The notes under the pieces are model-generated. The model searched no databases. It was not told the DNA's origin and was given only the letters and a program-made list of their open reading frames with translations. Below are positions 21,876 through 32,615 of a DNA stretch of 64,000 bases, one piece after another; position 1 is the first letter of the stretch; each line of letters begins with the position of its first letter. Source of the stretch: Cerrena zonata (taxonomy: Eukaryota > Basidiomycota > Agaricomycetes > Polyporales > Cerrenaceae); assembly GCA_038087015.1 (NCBI GenBank), contig JASBNA010000005.1:124001-188000 (forward strand). The letters are read 5' to 3'. The translations under genes and the position numbers were made by a program.

Positions 21876-23332
21876 TCATCTACGTGTGTCTTGACTTGTG
21901 GCACCAGATATAGAATGGTTCTCCCCATTTCCGTTGATATACATCTTGGCGTGAGCTTCAAGTAATCTTTCGACTGTCCTAGGATTGACGGCTTGGGTTC
22001 GAGTGATGTTTCGCTAGAGAATCATTCAGACTCAATCATCAAACAAATGTGTGTCGACTTACCAATGCAAATTGTACGCCACGATAGGCAGACTGATAGA
22101 GTTCGTTAAAGTCCGGTTGACCCTTACGAATACCATGTCTACCTAGACAGGTCACGGCCGCTTGTTTAATGACCTACAACATCTGTTAGGGCCAAATACA
22201 GATACTAAAAAATACAAATAGTGAGACTCACAATCTTGTTTGCCTTTTCTAGTTCGTCAGATCCAGGTTTCTCTGCAGCCGAGGCACGACTCTTCCCTTT
22301 AGGGTCAGGAGGGGCAGTGATGTCACCGAACACATCTGAATCTCCAATACTCGATTCCGAGTATGATCGTCCGGGTGGTCGAGATGGCACCTCTGGGACC
22401 TTGAACAATGCATCACCATTGTTACCCATTCTGACCTCTTTACCCAGTGCACTAGGTTTTGGCATATTGAACATGACATCTCTCGCCATCCTAACTTGCT
22501 CATCCTCTTCTTCGCTCTTTCCTTTTGCTCGTTTCGCGCTGGATCCAAACTCTAGATTGACACCAGACAGTTCACGCTTGCGCTTCGAAGCAGAGAGTTG
22601 CGTCGGTGGTTTTCGGGGGGTGGGGTCATCGGGACGAGGAGGACGGACGACTGGCGGAGGTTGTTTGGTCAGGATACGCGCGGCAAGAATATGAAGGGAT
22701 TGCGGAGGACTAGATGAAGTGGACGGTAGACTATCATCCGAAGTGTCTGGAAGTAGCTGGCCATAAATCAAAAAGTCGCCTGTCTCGGGGTCACCTGTAA
22801 TAGTTCAAGTTAGTTGGACAGTGGGTATTAAGGGCGACAACATACCACTGTCACTAAGACTAACACGGATGCCCTGCTCTGTCCTACCATCTTTAGAGAT
22901 GACGGGAGGGAGACAGAGAACGTTTTCAAAATATATTCTCGTAAGCACTGAGTAGTCATGAATACACCTATTTCCAGAGTTCAAGAAGTATAATTCCAAT
23001 TAGCACGGATCGACTTACACGCGAATATTACTGTTAGTGTCAAGCCAGACATCGGTCAGTTTCTCTGTACCCAGGAGGTGCAGGCTTGGACGTCCTCTCA
23101 TGCTTTCCAAAGCTAGTGTGAGTGGGTTCTCTAGCAACCTCTTCGAAGGTGTACTGGAAACATTCGAATCTGACACATTGGTCGTAAAGCTTAGTCCATC
23201 CAAAAGTAGGAGTGAGTCAGGTAGTGATAGTGCACCACGATATAACAGTCGGTGAGAACTAGAGACGGTTCTCTTGCGGGATGGCGTAGTAGGAATCTGA
23301 ACGTCTAACATGATTAGTGAATTCTGCGGCAT
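21876..23332 (-). CDS. SLD7: SLD7-like DNA replication initiation protein
   Basis: Sld7 partners Sld3 at replication origins in yeast. Six exons: the ATG at 23332 (MPQNSLIMLDVQIPTTPSRK) through TDVWLDTNSNIRV, then IHDYSVLTRIYFENVLCLPP, then GDPETGDFLIYGQLLPD with a long disordered Ser/Pro/Lys-rich region (KRKRELSG is a possible NLS). Two C-terminal exons follow: VIKQAAVTCLGRHGIRKGQ with DFNELYQSAYRGVQFAL, then RNITRTQAVNPRTVERLLEA, ending at 21876. The C-terminal block (basic residue, G, then F-x-E-L-Y ... G-x-x-F-A-L-R) resembles the Sld7 C-terminal domain; the N-terminal part is diverged. Intron phases are consistent throughout, so the gene is real; the name is a family-level inference that a profile search should confirm. 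Confidence 0.6.
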
Positions 23333-23969
23333 GCACTACGTTAACCTAGAGTAGAGCTTGGTAAATCTCAGTCATGACACCAATCTTTTTGTGTACTTAC
23401 AGGATGCTCGCTTGCTTCAGGTAGGCCTCACCGGCAGCACTCCCACAATTAATAGTTGCCAGTGTACTCAGGTTGGTGCCAAGCACCAGCGCATTGTACG
23501 CGACTGTGACCAACGCGCTGTAACGTATCATGTGATCATGTGATGCGTGACTATCTTAAGTGCCCCTTTCAACCCCTTTCAAGTTCCGACTTTGAGAAAT
23601 CCACCAAGGTTGATTATGATTGCAGTAATGTACCTAACTCTTTCACTCTGATATTATAGGATGTACATGGGAATGCAGGATCCACAATCCTGGCAAATAG
23701 CCAACGCTCTACGCAGAAATCTTGGCGAATCGCTTCAAGTTTGTGTGCCACTGGTGAGGGCCATTTCCTTTGACACTAGAACAAAAGGACCTCCGCGCTC
23801 GCTCAAGTATCCCTTCTCTCTTCTTCCAACTCATTACTGTATCCTACTAATAACCGTAAGTCTCCGGTCAAGTTATGTCACGATACACGGTTAGTTACTC
23901 GTTCACTTCGTTCGAGGTTCCCCACTCAACCAGCTAATAATATTATAACAGAAAGAATCTCGCTGGAGA
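23333..23969. other. divergent promoter region; possible upstream exon
   Basis: Between the SLD7-like start (-) and the ATG at 23970 (+). A frame at 23661 beginning MYMGMQDPQSWQIANALRRN sits directly after an intron-acceptor-like sequence (atattatag) and could be a 5' coding or UTR exon of the next gene, but I could not connect it in frame with confidence. Confidence 0.35.
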
Positions 23970-24612
23970 ATGCCACCCACAAGAGACTCTCAATCATCTG
24001 TACCGATACCTACTCCTTCCATAACGGATTCTGGCAACTCCAAGGCTGGTGCTGACGTTGAGGAAGACTATAGCGTGTCTGCCTTCGGTGATGTCTCTTT
24101 GACCGATGCATATGTCATCCCTGGGACTCCTTCAACAAAGAAACCTCGTCTAAAACTTAAACACAGGAAACCCCCTCTTCCTGCTAAATCCAAACCAGAT
24201 GACAAAGATACAGAACAGGACGACGATCCTCAAACCGTGAGTTATTCTTGAAGATAGTCACTATTTGTATAATGGGCCACTAAATTCTCTCTTCCTATAT
24301 GTATAGTACTCTCGTTCAAACTTTCTCGATTATTTACAGTCCACCTCAACCAAGGCTTCCGAGATGACACCTACGGAGGATTTCATCAATTTCTTTGATA
24401 CTCTAAAAGCTAGCCGCAAATCTACCCAAAGGCAGAAACATGCGTCTTCGGTCGACGAAACTTTTACCAAGTCTCGTAATCTCGAAGGAATCTTCAGTTC
24501 TAGTGGCCTGACATACAGCGGTACGAAATCGAAAGCACGGGATCACCGCTCTTCCGCCGTAAAACGTCGACAACCTATTCCGGTCTGGGACCAATCCACG
24601 TCCAATGTCTGA
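23970..24612 (+). CDS. hypothetical Ser/Thr/Lys-rich protein
   Basis: Exon 23970-24236 (89 codons from ATG) and a second exon ending at 24612. The intron starts GTGAGT at 24237 and has two possible acceptors, 24306 (ATAG) and 24339 (ACAG), exactly 33 nt apart, so both keep the frame and differ by 11 residues (YSRSNFLDYLQ). The protein is polar with basic patches (KKPRLKLKHRKPPLPAK) followed by an acidic run, and one more ordered-looking helix TPTEDFINFFDTLKASRK. No family recognised. Transcription may begin upstream near 23650, in which case further N-terminal residues exist. Confidence 0.55.
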
Positions 24613-25844
24613 GTATGCTACTCGTGACCCCAAATATGCACGAATGAATCAAATAATCACATTTCTCTGTAACCTCAGAGACGCCATATACACTAATATC
24701 CATCCTCTTTTTACCTCCAAATATTCATGATTTCCTGTGTGATCATTCCTGTCTCGAGTAGGGAATTGCATTTTCTTACTTTGAACACGCAGATAAATCT
24801 CTAGCTCTCACACAGGTTTCTTTCTGGTTGTCATAACTCCAACATCGTTAACTCTTGGCATCCAACAGGGCACTTCATTTGATACATTCAGCTCGGATGC
24901 GAAATGTTTTGTGGCATTACCGATTGGAACCAGAACATTCTTGGAACGATATCATCCGCAATCTCTAGAGCTGTTTTCGTTTATGAAGGATTATACTGTG
25001 CTTTGGAATAAATTCTCCTCGTTGCTGACGAGCTTTGCGATAATACCCCACAGCTTTTCGACGCTCGCGCTCTGCAGGCTGGATACAGGTTCACCTAATG
25101 CAACAGCGTGCCTCCGCCGGCAGAATCTCAATACCTCTTAAGTCCAGGCGTTCGAAATTCGAATCATAGTTCCGCGAAGCATGGACGCGCGGAGTTATCG
25201 TTCTTCCGGTTTAAGGTGTAGGCCACCTCCCCCTGTTCGGGACTAAACTGCATAAAAAGCCCAACTGGGTCACATACACTTCGCACACAGTGTCAACCAT
25301 GAGCAAATGATTATGTTCTAGTGCCTTCGGATGTTGTTCTAGGTGGGCTATAATTAGCCTCCTTTCATTATAATTAACGTTTTGAATCTCCCCCGCCTAG
25401 AAGATTGACTTTCATTCGTAACAAAGCGGGCTCGATGTTGGGCTAGATTGTCCTTGAGCATTTCCCTCGGATTGTAATCCCGCAATGTCGAGTCTCAATG
25501 GCCTTGCCAAGATGATCACTGCCGGACTTAGGGCTCAGGGCTTACATCTAGTACGTCTATTCCTTGGCATATGACGGAACGCACTACGAATTCTAAAGTT
25601 AACCAAGGTACCACATTTGGGCCTCCCGAGACTAACTGTAATGCAAAGTACGGGGACCTCTTGCCCATACAGTTGACTCCAAGCTATGCCATTCAAAGCT
25701 CCGTTCTGATAAATTCACTGTCCCCATGCTCACATTAGCTGTTTTTACCCGGTCAGAACTTGACCCCGCTGTAAAATTCTACTACGTGTGTTTGACATGA
25801 TCAGTTCCTAATCGTCATCCATGACGGCCTGTTCTTCTCCGCGG
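24613..25844. other. intergenic, no supported gene
   Basis: About 1.2 kb. A frame at 24911-25141 begins with GTG and has no recognisable content. Nothing else stood out on either strand. Confidence 0.4.
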
Positions 25845-25855
25845 TATAATATAAG
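25845..25855 (+). promoter_or_regulatory. TATA box (TATAATATAAG)
   Basis: Located about 72 bp upstream of the ATG at 25927, at usual spacing for a highly expressed secreted protein gene. Confidence 0.45.
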
Positions 25856-25926
25856 TACAGGATAGAACAACTCAACCTCAGCATAGTTGCGAAATCCACT
25901 CGCCACTACTTTCCCTATACATCACA

Positions 25927-26795
25927 ATGATTGGCAAACTCATCCTCCAAGTCGCGCTCATTACTGCTTCCGCCTACACGGCCGTTGCTAGGCCCAGTGA
26001 GTAGGAATACCTTCGCAATAAATTGCTTTGGCTTACACAGTACCTACAGCTCTTCCTGTTCCTATCTCCGGCACCTATCGTATTCTGAACATCGGTTCTG
26101 GACTTTTCTTGGATGATCTCGAATCAGAGCAAAGTATGTAGCGATTTAGCTCTATTACATGTCGAATCTTTACTCAGACTATGTGACTAGCCATGGGTGC
26201 ACCGGCAAGTCTCCGGATATGCTTTGAAACCGGTCCTATTCACTGACCTCTTCCACAGGTGGTTGTTCGAGCCCTCAACAGACCCCTTACCCTCAATCAG
26301 GAGGTACGTTTCATCGAGGATTGAGGCGTAAATACTTCTGACACTTTCTTCAGTGGAATTTAGTCGTTTTCAATGGCCAATTCTCCACCTTGCAATCTGT
26401 TAGCAGCTTTATAAATACCGATGTAAGTCGGTTCGGCTTCTTCCTCGTACCACAGGCCACTCATATCGAAATTTATAGGGAGCCACAGGTGTTATACTTA
26501 ACCCTTCTGGGGCAGCCGCTCTTTCCCTCACGTCTGCTCCAAGCGGAATTTTGTAAGTGGTTATTTTGTTACATGTTAGGAAAAAAATAATGAGTACTCT
26601 GCTCTTTCAAGCATCTGTGCCCTTTCTTCCGCCGTTGGCTGCCTCACTTCACCTCTTACTTCTGCTGCCCCGGTGAGTACTATACTACTCACATGAGAAG
26701 GGCCTCAACTAACAGCTGGTCCTATGTTAAAGGTTACCTTTGCACCCCTTGCTGGAGGATTGGACCAGACATGGTCCTTTGAACTTGTAGGGTAG
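25927..26795 (+). CDS. small secreted beta-trefoil (ricin-B / mycocypin-like) protein
   Basis: The ATG at 25927 starts a signal peptide (MIGKLILQVALITASAYTAV). After a 44-nt intron comes the first trefoil strand PISGTYRILNIGSGLFLDD. The third exon is tiny (TMGAP) and is followed by an intron that appears to begin GC (gcaagt) rather than GT. The next exons give VVVRALNRPLTLNQE, then WNLVVFNGQFSTLQSV and later HIEIYREPQVLYLTLL. The last exon gives VTFAPLAGGLDQTWSFELVG with TAG at 26793. Repeating G-x-Y/F and Q-x-W elements fit a beta-trefoil, as in fungal lectins and cysteine-protease inhibitors of mushrooms. The exon joins between 26,550 and 26,740 are uncertain because two frames remain possible there. 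Ligand unknown. Confidence 0.55.
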
Positions 26796-27131
26796 ATGAC
26801 CAGCATCAGGAGTCATACACTCATACCGCAAATATTTCGACTTCCAATTTAGTTTGAAGTTATCTGGAAGCTAGTAGGACCTTTTATCGAACTCGTGTTA
26901 TGTCTATAACTTGAAAAAATGTAATCGATTTAGATTATTACATATATGATTGTCGTAACTTGAAGTTGCGGGAAGACAAAGCACTCGATCATAGTGTTGT
27001 GTTCACCAGTCCTATTTGGTGCTGTTAGTTTTTAAGGCGATTGCCTTTATTGGAAACGGTAAGCGAATACAACATGAGAACATAGGGTACATATAGAAAC
27101 TACACGCTGATATCTACACTCTTCAAATCAG

Positions 27132-30100
27132 TTAGACTAAAGGCACAGGAATATAACGTTGGTCATCCAGGGTTTCACTTCGGCGGATTCCGAGTTTGTG
27201 GTCCTTCCTTCTGAAGTAAAGCCGTTTGGCGTACTTCCAAGCTTCGACTGAACCCATAAACAAGAAACCTGTGATGAAAACGATGCCCCATTCCCAGGAG
27301 ATTGGTGCATGCTTGAATACCTTGTCATTGATGACAGGGATGTAGATCTGATCCGACCATCCTATTAGTTAAATCATCCTGATGGAAAACAAGTTATACG
27401 TACGACAGGGAACACTGTCACAAATCCGAAGATAACAGACCAAAACAAAAACTTGTTCCTCCAGACGTCACGTACCCATTGAGTATATGGGGTCTTGGAC
27501 TTGGGGTGCATACGGAAGAATGACCGGCGTATGGAGATCACTAAAGCGAACAATAAGTAATACGATTACTCTGAACATTCTCTTTTACTTACTTTGCCAA
27601 GCAAGGAAGAGAGAGAACCAAGTCATGCAAACGAAAGTTGCACACCGGGCACGGAAGGCTTCACGGCATATCTCGTCCAATCGTTCGTTACAAGTTCCAT
27701 CCCCAAGTTGTCCGTCACCAAAGCCGAACATTACCAAAGCAAAAGTGCCAAGGCAAAGTGCTGCCATGATAATACCATAGACGATCTATTTTAGAAGTGT
27801 TAGATCGTGGAGAACAAAAGAGTTACCTATGAGACTCACCATATCGAGGAAAACCTCTAACGTGAATATACCAACCTTGACATCGTGAGGGGGCCTAGAC
27901 ATGATATCGGGTGCGGGGGGTTCCATGCCCAACCCCATGGCGGGAAAACTACTTGTGATCATGATGACCCAGAGAATTTCTACTGGGCTCAGTGGAAAGA
28001 TAGAAAGACCTGTCGAGTCCTTGAAAGCTAGACCAACAAGCAGTACAACAGCTTGTGCTACATTTTGCGCGAGTAGATGCTACAGTGAAGGAATCAATAA
28101 ACAAGCATCGGTGGTATGGAGACTACACCTACCAAGACAAACTTCTTGATATTGTCAAAGATTCTGCGACCAGAAGCCACGGCGGATAGAATAGAGGCAA
28201 AGTTATCGTCCGTGAGCACAATGTCACTAGCCCCCTTTGCGACATCGCTTCCTGTACCCATTGCGATTCCTACGTCCGCTATCTTCAAACTTGGGCTGTC
28301 GTTAACACCATCGCCTGAATTGAAATACGTGAGTGAAAGGAAAATGTTGAAAAACACAAGTGTCTCACCAGTCATGGCGACAAATTTTCCACGGCGGTGA
28401 AGAGCCTCGATCATGCGAACTTTGGTTTGTGGTGCACAACGGGCGATAACAAGTGGCAACTCCGGCAAGGCGTCGATTTCGTCGTTCGTTAGGCTATCGA
28501 ATTTAGATGCAGTCATGATCATAGAGTCGTATACATCTTTCGCCAAAAGTTGCCAATTGGATGGTACGATACCAACTTCTTTAGCCTGCAAATATTGGGT
28601 GATCAACGTGATGCGGATTTAAACTGAAAAAAGCTTACAATTGCAGTCGCAGTCCCTGGGTGGTCACCAGTAAGCATGTGAGTGCGAATGGAAGCCTTTT
28701 GGAATTGAGCCACCGAGGGAGCAGATTCATGACGCGGTGGATCATATATACTGCACAAATTAGTTACACGTAAGAGCGAAATGCGAATTGATGTACGTAC
28801 CCGACAAGCCCCAAGAACATCAACCCTCGTTCGACCGCTTTGCGAGGGGGTTGATTGTCTTCACTTTCTTCGGCATCGCCATCTTTGGCTTCCTCATAAT
28901 CGTCATCCAAAACGTCATCATCATGCCAGTCCTTCGTAGCGAGCGCGAGACACCGTAAGCCTTTGGAAGCCATTGCGTCGACATTAGCGAGAATCTTCTC
29001 CTTCCACGTCGCTCCTAGTTCTTCGGATGTAACATCTTCGGAGCCTCCTTCAGAGGTGTCTGGGCGTTTTGCTAGGACGGTCGAGCACGAATTGAGCACC
29101 ATTTCCACAGCACCCTTCATGAAAACTGTTCGTTCCTTTCCTGAGGGGCTCTCCATGATGACAGCCATGCGCTTCAAGCTTGAATCAAAAGGGTATTCGT
29201 GAAGCTCCGACCATCGACCATCGCCAGACGTCAAAGTAGGTTTACCCCACTTGAACCTATGAGCAAAAACCTGGATGGCTATCTCAGTCGGATCGCCCGT
29301 AGCAGCGTACTTTCCTGTCAGATTTCCGGCTTTCTCATCATCACCCTCGCCAGGATCCTCTCGTTCCTCGAAGACACTAGCAAGATTACACAGAGCAGCG
29401 CAGTTGAGGAGGAGGCTGAGGGATGAAGATCGTTTAGCCCATTGGTGAGTATCAGGAATATCTTCTGTAACGAGCTGTGGACGAGAAGGTAATTGCTGAC
29501 CCGGAACCATAGTTAGAGGATGTCTATCCAAGTCCTCCTCGGACGTCGCTGCGACGACATCTTGAGCAGTCATAGGATGGAAGGTTAATGTTCCGATAGT
29601 AGGATTGAAGGCATCGTCTGCGCCGTTGACCTGGTAAGTACCCTCCGCCGGGATCCATGACATACGAGTAATCATACGGCCTGAAATCCAAGGTCAATTT
29701 TTGAAGGAACCCATATCAAGCAGGAATATACCTTGTGTCAGGGTGCCAGTCTTATCAGAACACACATCCGTTACAGCACCGAGAGCTTCCTAATTGTGTA
29801 ATCATAATGATCAGTTTAGGGCTATAGTTGGTACGGTTGGTCTATCTTCGTACCAAAGAGTCCAATCGACGAACGATGACATTTTCCTTCACCATGTTTT
29901 TTGCACCCTGATAAAATTGGCGTTAGTTTTTATGATCCGCATTCATGTACTGTAAAAAGCGACACGTACCATGGCCATTGTGATCGTCAAAACGACGACG
30001 AGACTTGCTGGAATGATGCACAACCCGGTGGCTACAGCGTATAGAACAACTTCTCTCGTCCCATTGAAGTTGTTTGCACCCTGTAAAAAAGTTAGCGTCG

Positions 30101-31280
30101 TTCCTATTCAAATAGATTGCGTTTTCAGTACCATGACCACAATTGCAAAGACAACCGCTATGGCAAAGAGAAGAACAGCCATCTGACTGAGTTTTCGTTG
30201 TAACGGACTGCCTTTATTGACACCTAGAAAGTATCCGATGTTGTCCGTGACCGTCAACGCTCCGGCCCTAGCCTTGGCCCGTGGTGTGATCTTCCCATGC
30301 TTGTTGACCTTCGGTTTTCTAACTCTCGAACTAGAACCCATCAGACTTTCGGCGATGGCTCCGATTTCGGTATGCATGCCAGTAGCTACAACAATGCCCC
30401 TAGCTCGTCCTCTGGTGATACAGCTAGAGGAGTAAGCCATATTGATTCGGTCACCTACACCTACATTACTCTTATCCGCAGAGAAGCAGGCATCGGCACT
30501 TTTCGCGACTGGCACGGCTTCACCGGTGAGCATGCTTTCGTCCGCTTCGCAATTCATTGCTTCGGTCAGTCGAAGATCGGCGGGAACTATATCTCCCGTA
30601 ACAAGCAAGACGATATCGCCAGGTACGAGTTGAACGGAAGGGATCACTTTAGTTGTGGAGCCTCGGACGACGCGGGCAGTTGGAGAAGCGAGACTTCGGA
30701 GAGAAGCCATTGTCTTTTCTGCAGAGTACTCTTGAATGAAGCCGACTACGATGTTGATGATGACCTAGAATACAAAGTAAGATATCGTGCGCATAAGTAT
30801 AGGTAAGAGTAAGGCGTACCACAGCGGTGACGACTCCGCCTTCGATCCACGATTTGATAGCGAATGAGACAACCTGAATATAATTAAATAAATAGTCAAT
30901 CGCAGGGTCATGCGTTACACACCATTCCTATTACGAGAACTAGTACCATGGCGTTGGCAATTTGTCCTATATTCTTACCGTTAGGATGCGACTCATTACG
31001 ACAAAAATAGTGTCCAGACCTAGCAAGATTTTAGACCATGATGAGTCCTCGTCTGAACTAACAACATTCTGGCCCCATCGTTCTTGTCGTTTCGTCACAG
31101 TGGTATCGGAGAGACCTTTAATTGATGTTGATATTAATTGATATGTGAAGGCAAGGTGATACTAAAAATCATCGCACCTTGTTGAACATCCACTCGTAAC
31201 TTCTTCGCAACCTCTTCAAAAGATAGAGTGTAAGGTGGTGTATCGACCAAGGGTCGAGGTGTCGGCTCATGTTTTCCCAT
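27132..31280 (-). CDS. ENA1: ENA-type P-type ATPase, sodium/potassium efflux pump (type IID)
   Basis: Plasma-membrane ATPase that exports Na+ or K+. The ATG at 31280 gives [10 protein letters not shown] and then [20 protein letters not shown], the typical N-terminal cation-ATPase domain. Conserved blocks follow in order: [40 protein letters not shown], the actuator motif MLTGEAVPV (TGE), and the phosphorylation motif [13 protein letters not shown]. After these come the nucleotide-binding domain ([20 protein letters not shown] and [13 protein letters not shown]), [20 protein letters not shown], and the C-terminal membrane helices ending RYIPVPLV at 27132. More than ten short introns. The [18 protein letters not shown] hinge and overall length (about 1,050 residues) fit fungal ENA pumps rather than SERCA or PMR1. 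No defects seen. Confidence 0.9.
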
Positions 31281-32615
31281 CGCTTATCGCACTGAGAAGA
31301 AACGAGTTGATTGAATACTCGTCGGCGGCTAGTATTAAGTCACTTACATGCTCTTTCGAAGTGGAAAGTCAGCTGGGTGAACCGTAAAAGAAATGGATGC
31401 AGCTACAACGGCGAGCGTCGTAAGTGACTGAAGATAAGGCTTTATATCAGCTATCTCAAGAAGGGATGAGTGAAGACCTACACTCCCCACTCCCCAAGAC
31501 TGCGTTGTATATATATGTTCACACTTGGCCAGCCAAGCTTTGCCGTGACATATCCGCACGTCATAGGAGGTGCACCTATCTCTTGGGCTATGTCTTGGAG
31601 TTTGTGAAGTTTAGAAACATGTCTTTTTCATGCTCAAGACTTCAAGTTAGTTGTTTGAAGTTGTGGGTGGTGTTAACAACTTCATATGAGGGATTTTTGC
31701 CATTGAAGGACATCATGATTGAATATAATCATCTTCCCAAACCGGCGACGGGTTCTGAGTTTCCATCACGTGACGGGTTTAGGAAGAAAACGCCAAGCCA
31801 TTGCGAAGTCTGCGATCTCTTGTCAAGATCCTCAAAAGTAACATACCGCGATACCGAGCCTTTCATTCTAGGCGTGCCTTATCAATATTTCGGTCAGCAA
31901 ATGATAGGCTCGTAGAACCATCGCTTGCAAGCCAGACCCGCCTTCCTTTTTTGGTTTTCGGAGTTTGGAAAGGCACGAGCTTGCGAGCGATTCTAGGATA
32001 ATGAGGTAGACTTAGACATTTAGACACACCAGATTACAATATGCAAGAGTAAAGACAATCGGGTTTGAAAGAAGTGTTGGCGTGCACATACATTCCAGCA
32101 TAATTATGTTGGCTTCATTTCCTGTAATTTGCCGCTCGAGGTTGTTACACAAGTAACACAGCTACCGTCATTGTCTACTCATCGTCATTGTCGTTTCCAG
32201 CGACATCTATACTATACAAGTATTGACTACTTGTCGGAATCCACCGTGGTGCTCGAGAAAGCCTTAGAAAGGTCTCAGAAGACAAGAGGCTATATAGGGG
32301 CTTACCGGGTTCCGCCCGTCGTTCCCGCCGTCGCCAACGACATTCACGAGGTCTCTTGTTCGCAAGCACCGTGCTGGTGGTCAAAGACGTCAAAGCAGGT
32401 CAATACACGGTCAAAACGTGCCCAGTGTGATTGACCATCGTGACTCCGGCTGGCCTTTGTTCTGACTACCCCGCTCGTTGCTGGCTTGTTGACCACGAGG
32501 TGTCCATAATAAATGAACTCTGCCTACTCATTACCCTCCAAACTCTGACTTCTTCTTTCATTCGCTTCGAGCAGTCGATCTAGGTCGACCTGCTCGATTC
32601 TCTCACTTCTAACTC
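31281..32615. other. intergenic region between ENA pump and PAM2 gene, with an inverted-repeat arm
   Basis: Shared upstream region of two divergent genes. It contains the left arm of an inverted repeat (31836-32058) and an E-box-like CACGTG near 31768. Open frames at 31424-31915 and 32129-32434 have no recognisable content and weak starts. Confidence 0.4.
31836..32058. repeat. inverted repeat, left arm
   Basis: Two blocks, 31836-31879 and 31999-32058, match the reverse complement of 35041-35081 and 34967-35026. The inner block is strongest: both arms carry TGAGGTAGACTTAGACATTT (read on + here, on - at the right). The left arm has about 120 bp inserted between the blocks. Confidence 0.8.

Noticed and set aside
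31424..31915. 163-codon plus-strand frame upstream of the ENA pump
   Set aside because: Start is not convincing, composition looks random, and the end overlaps the inverted-repeat arm.
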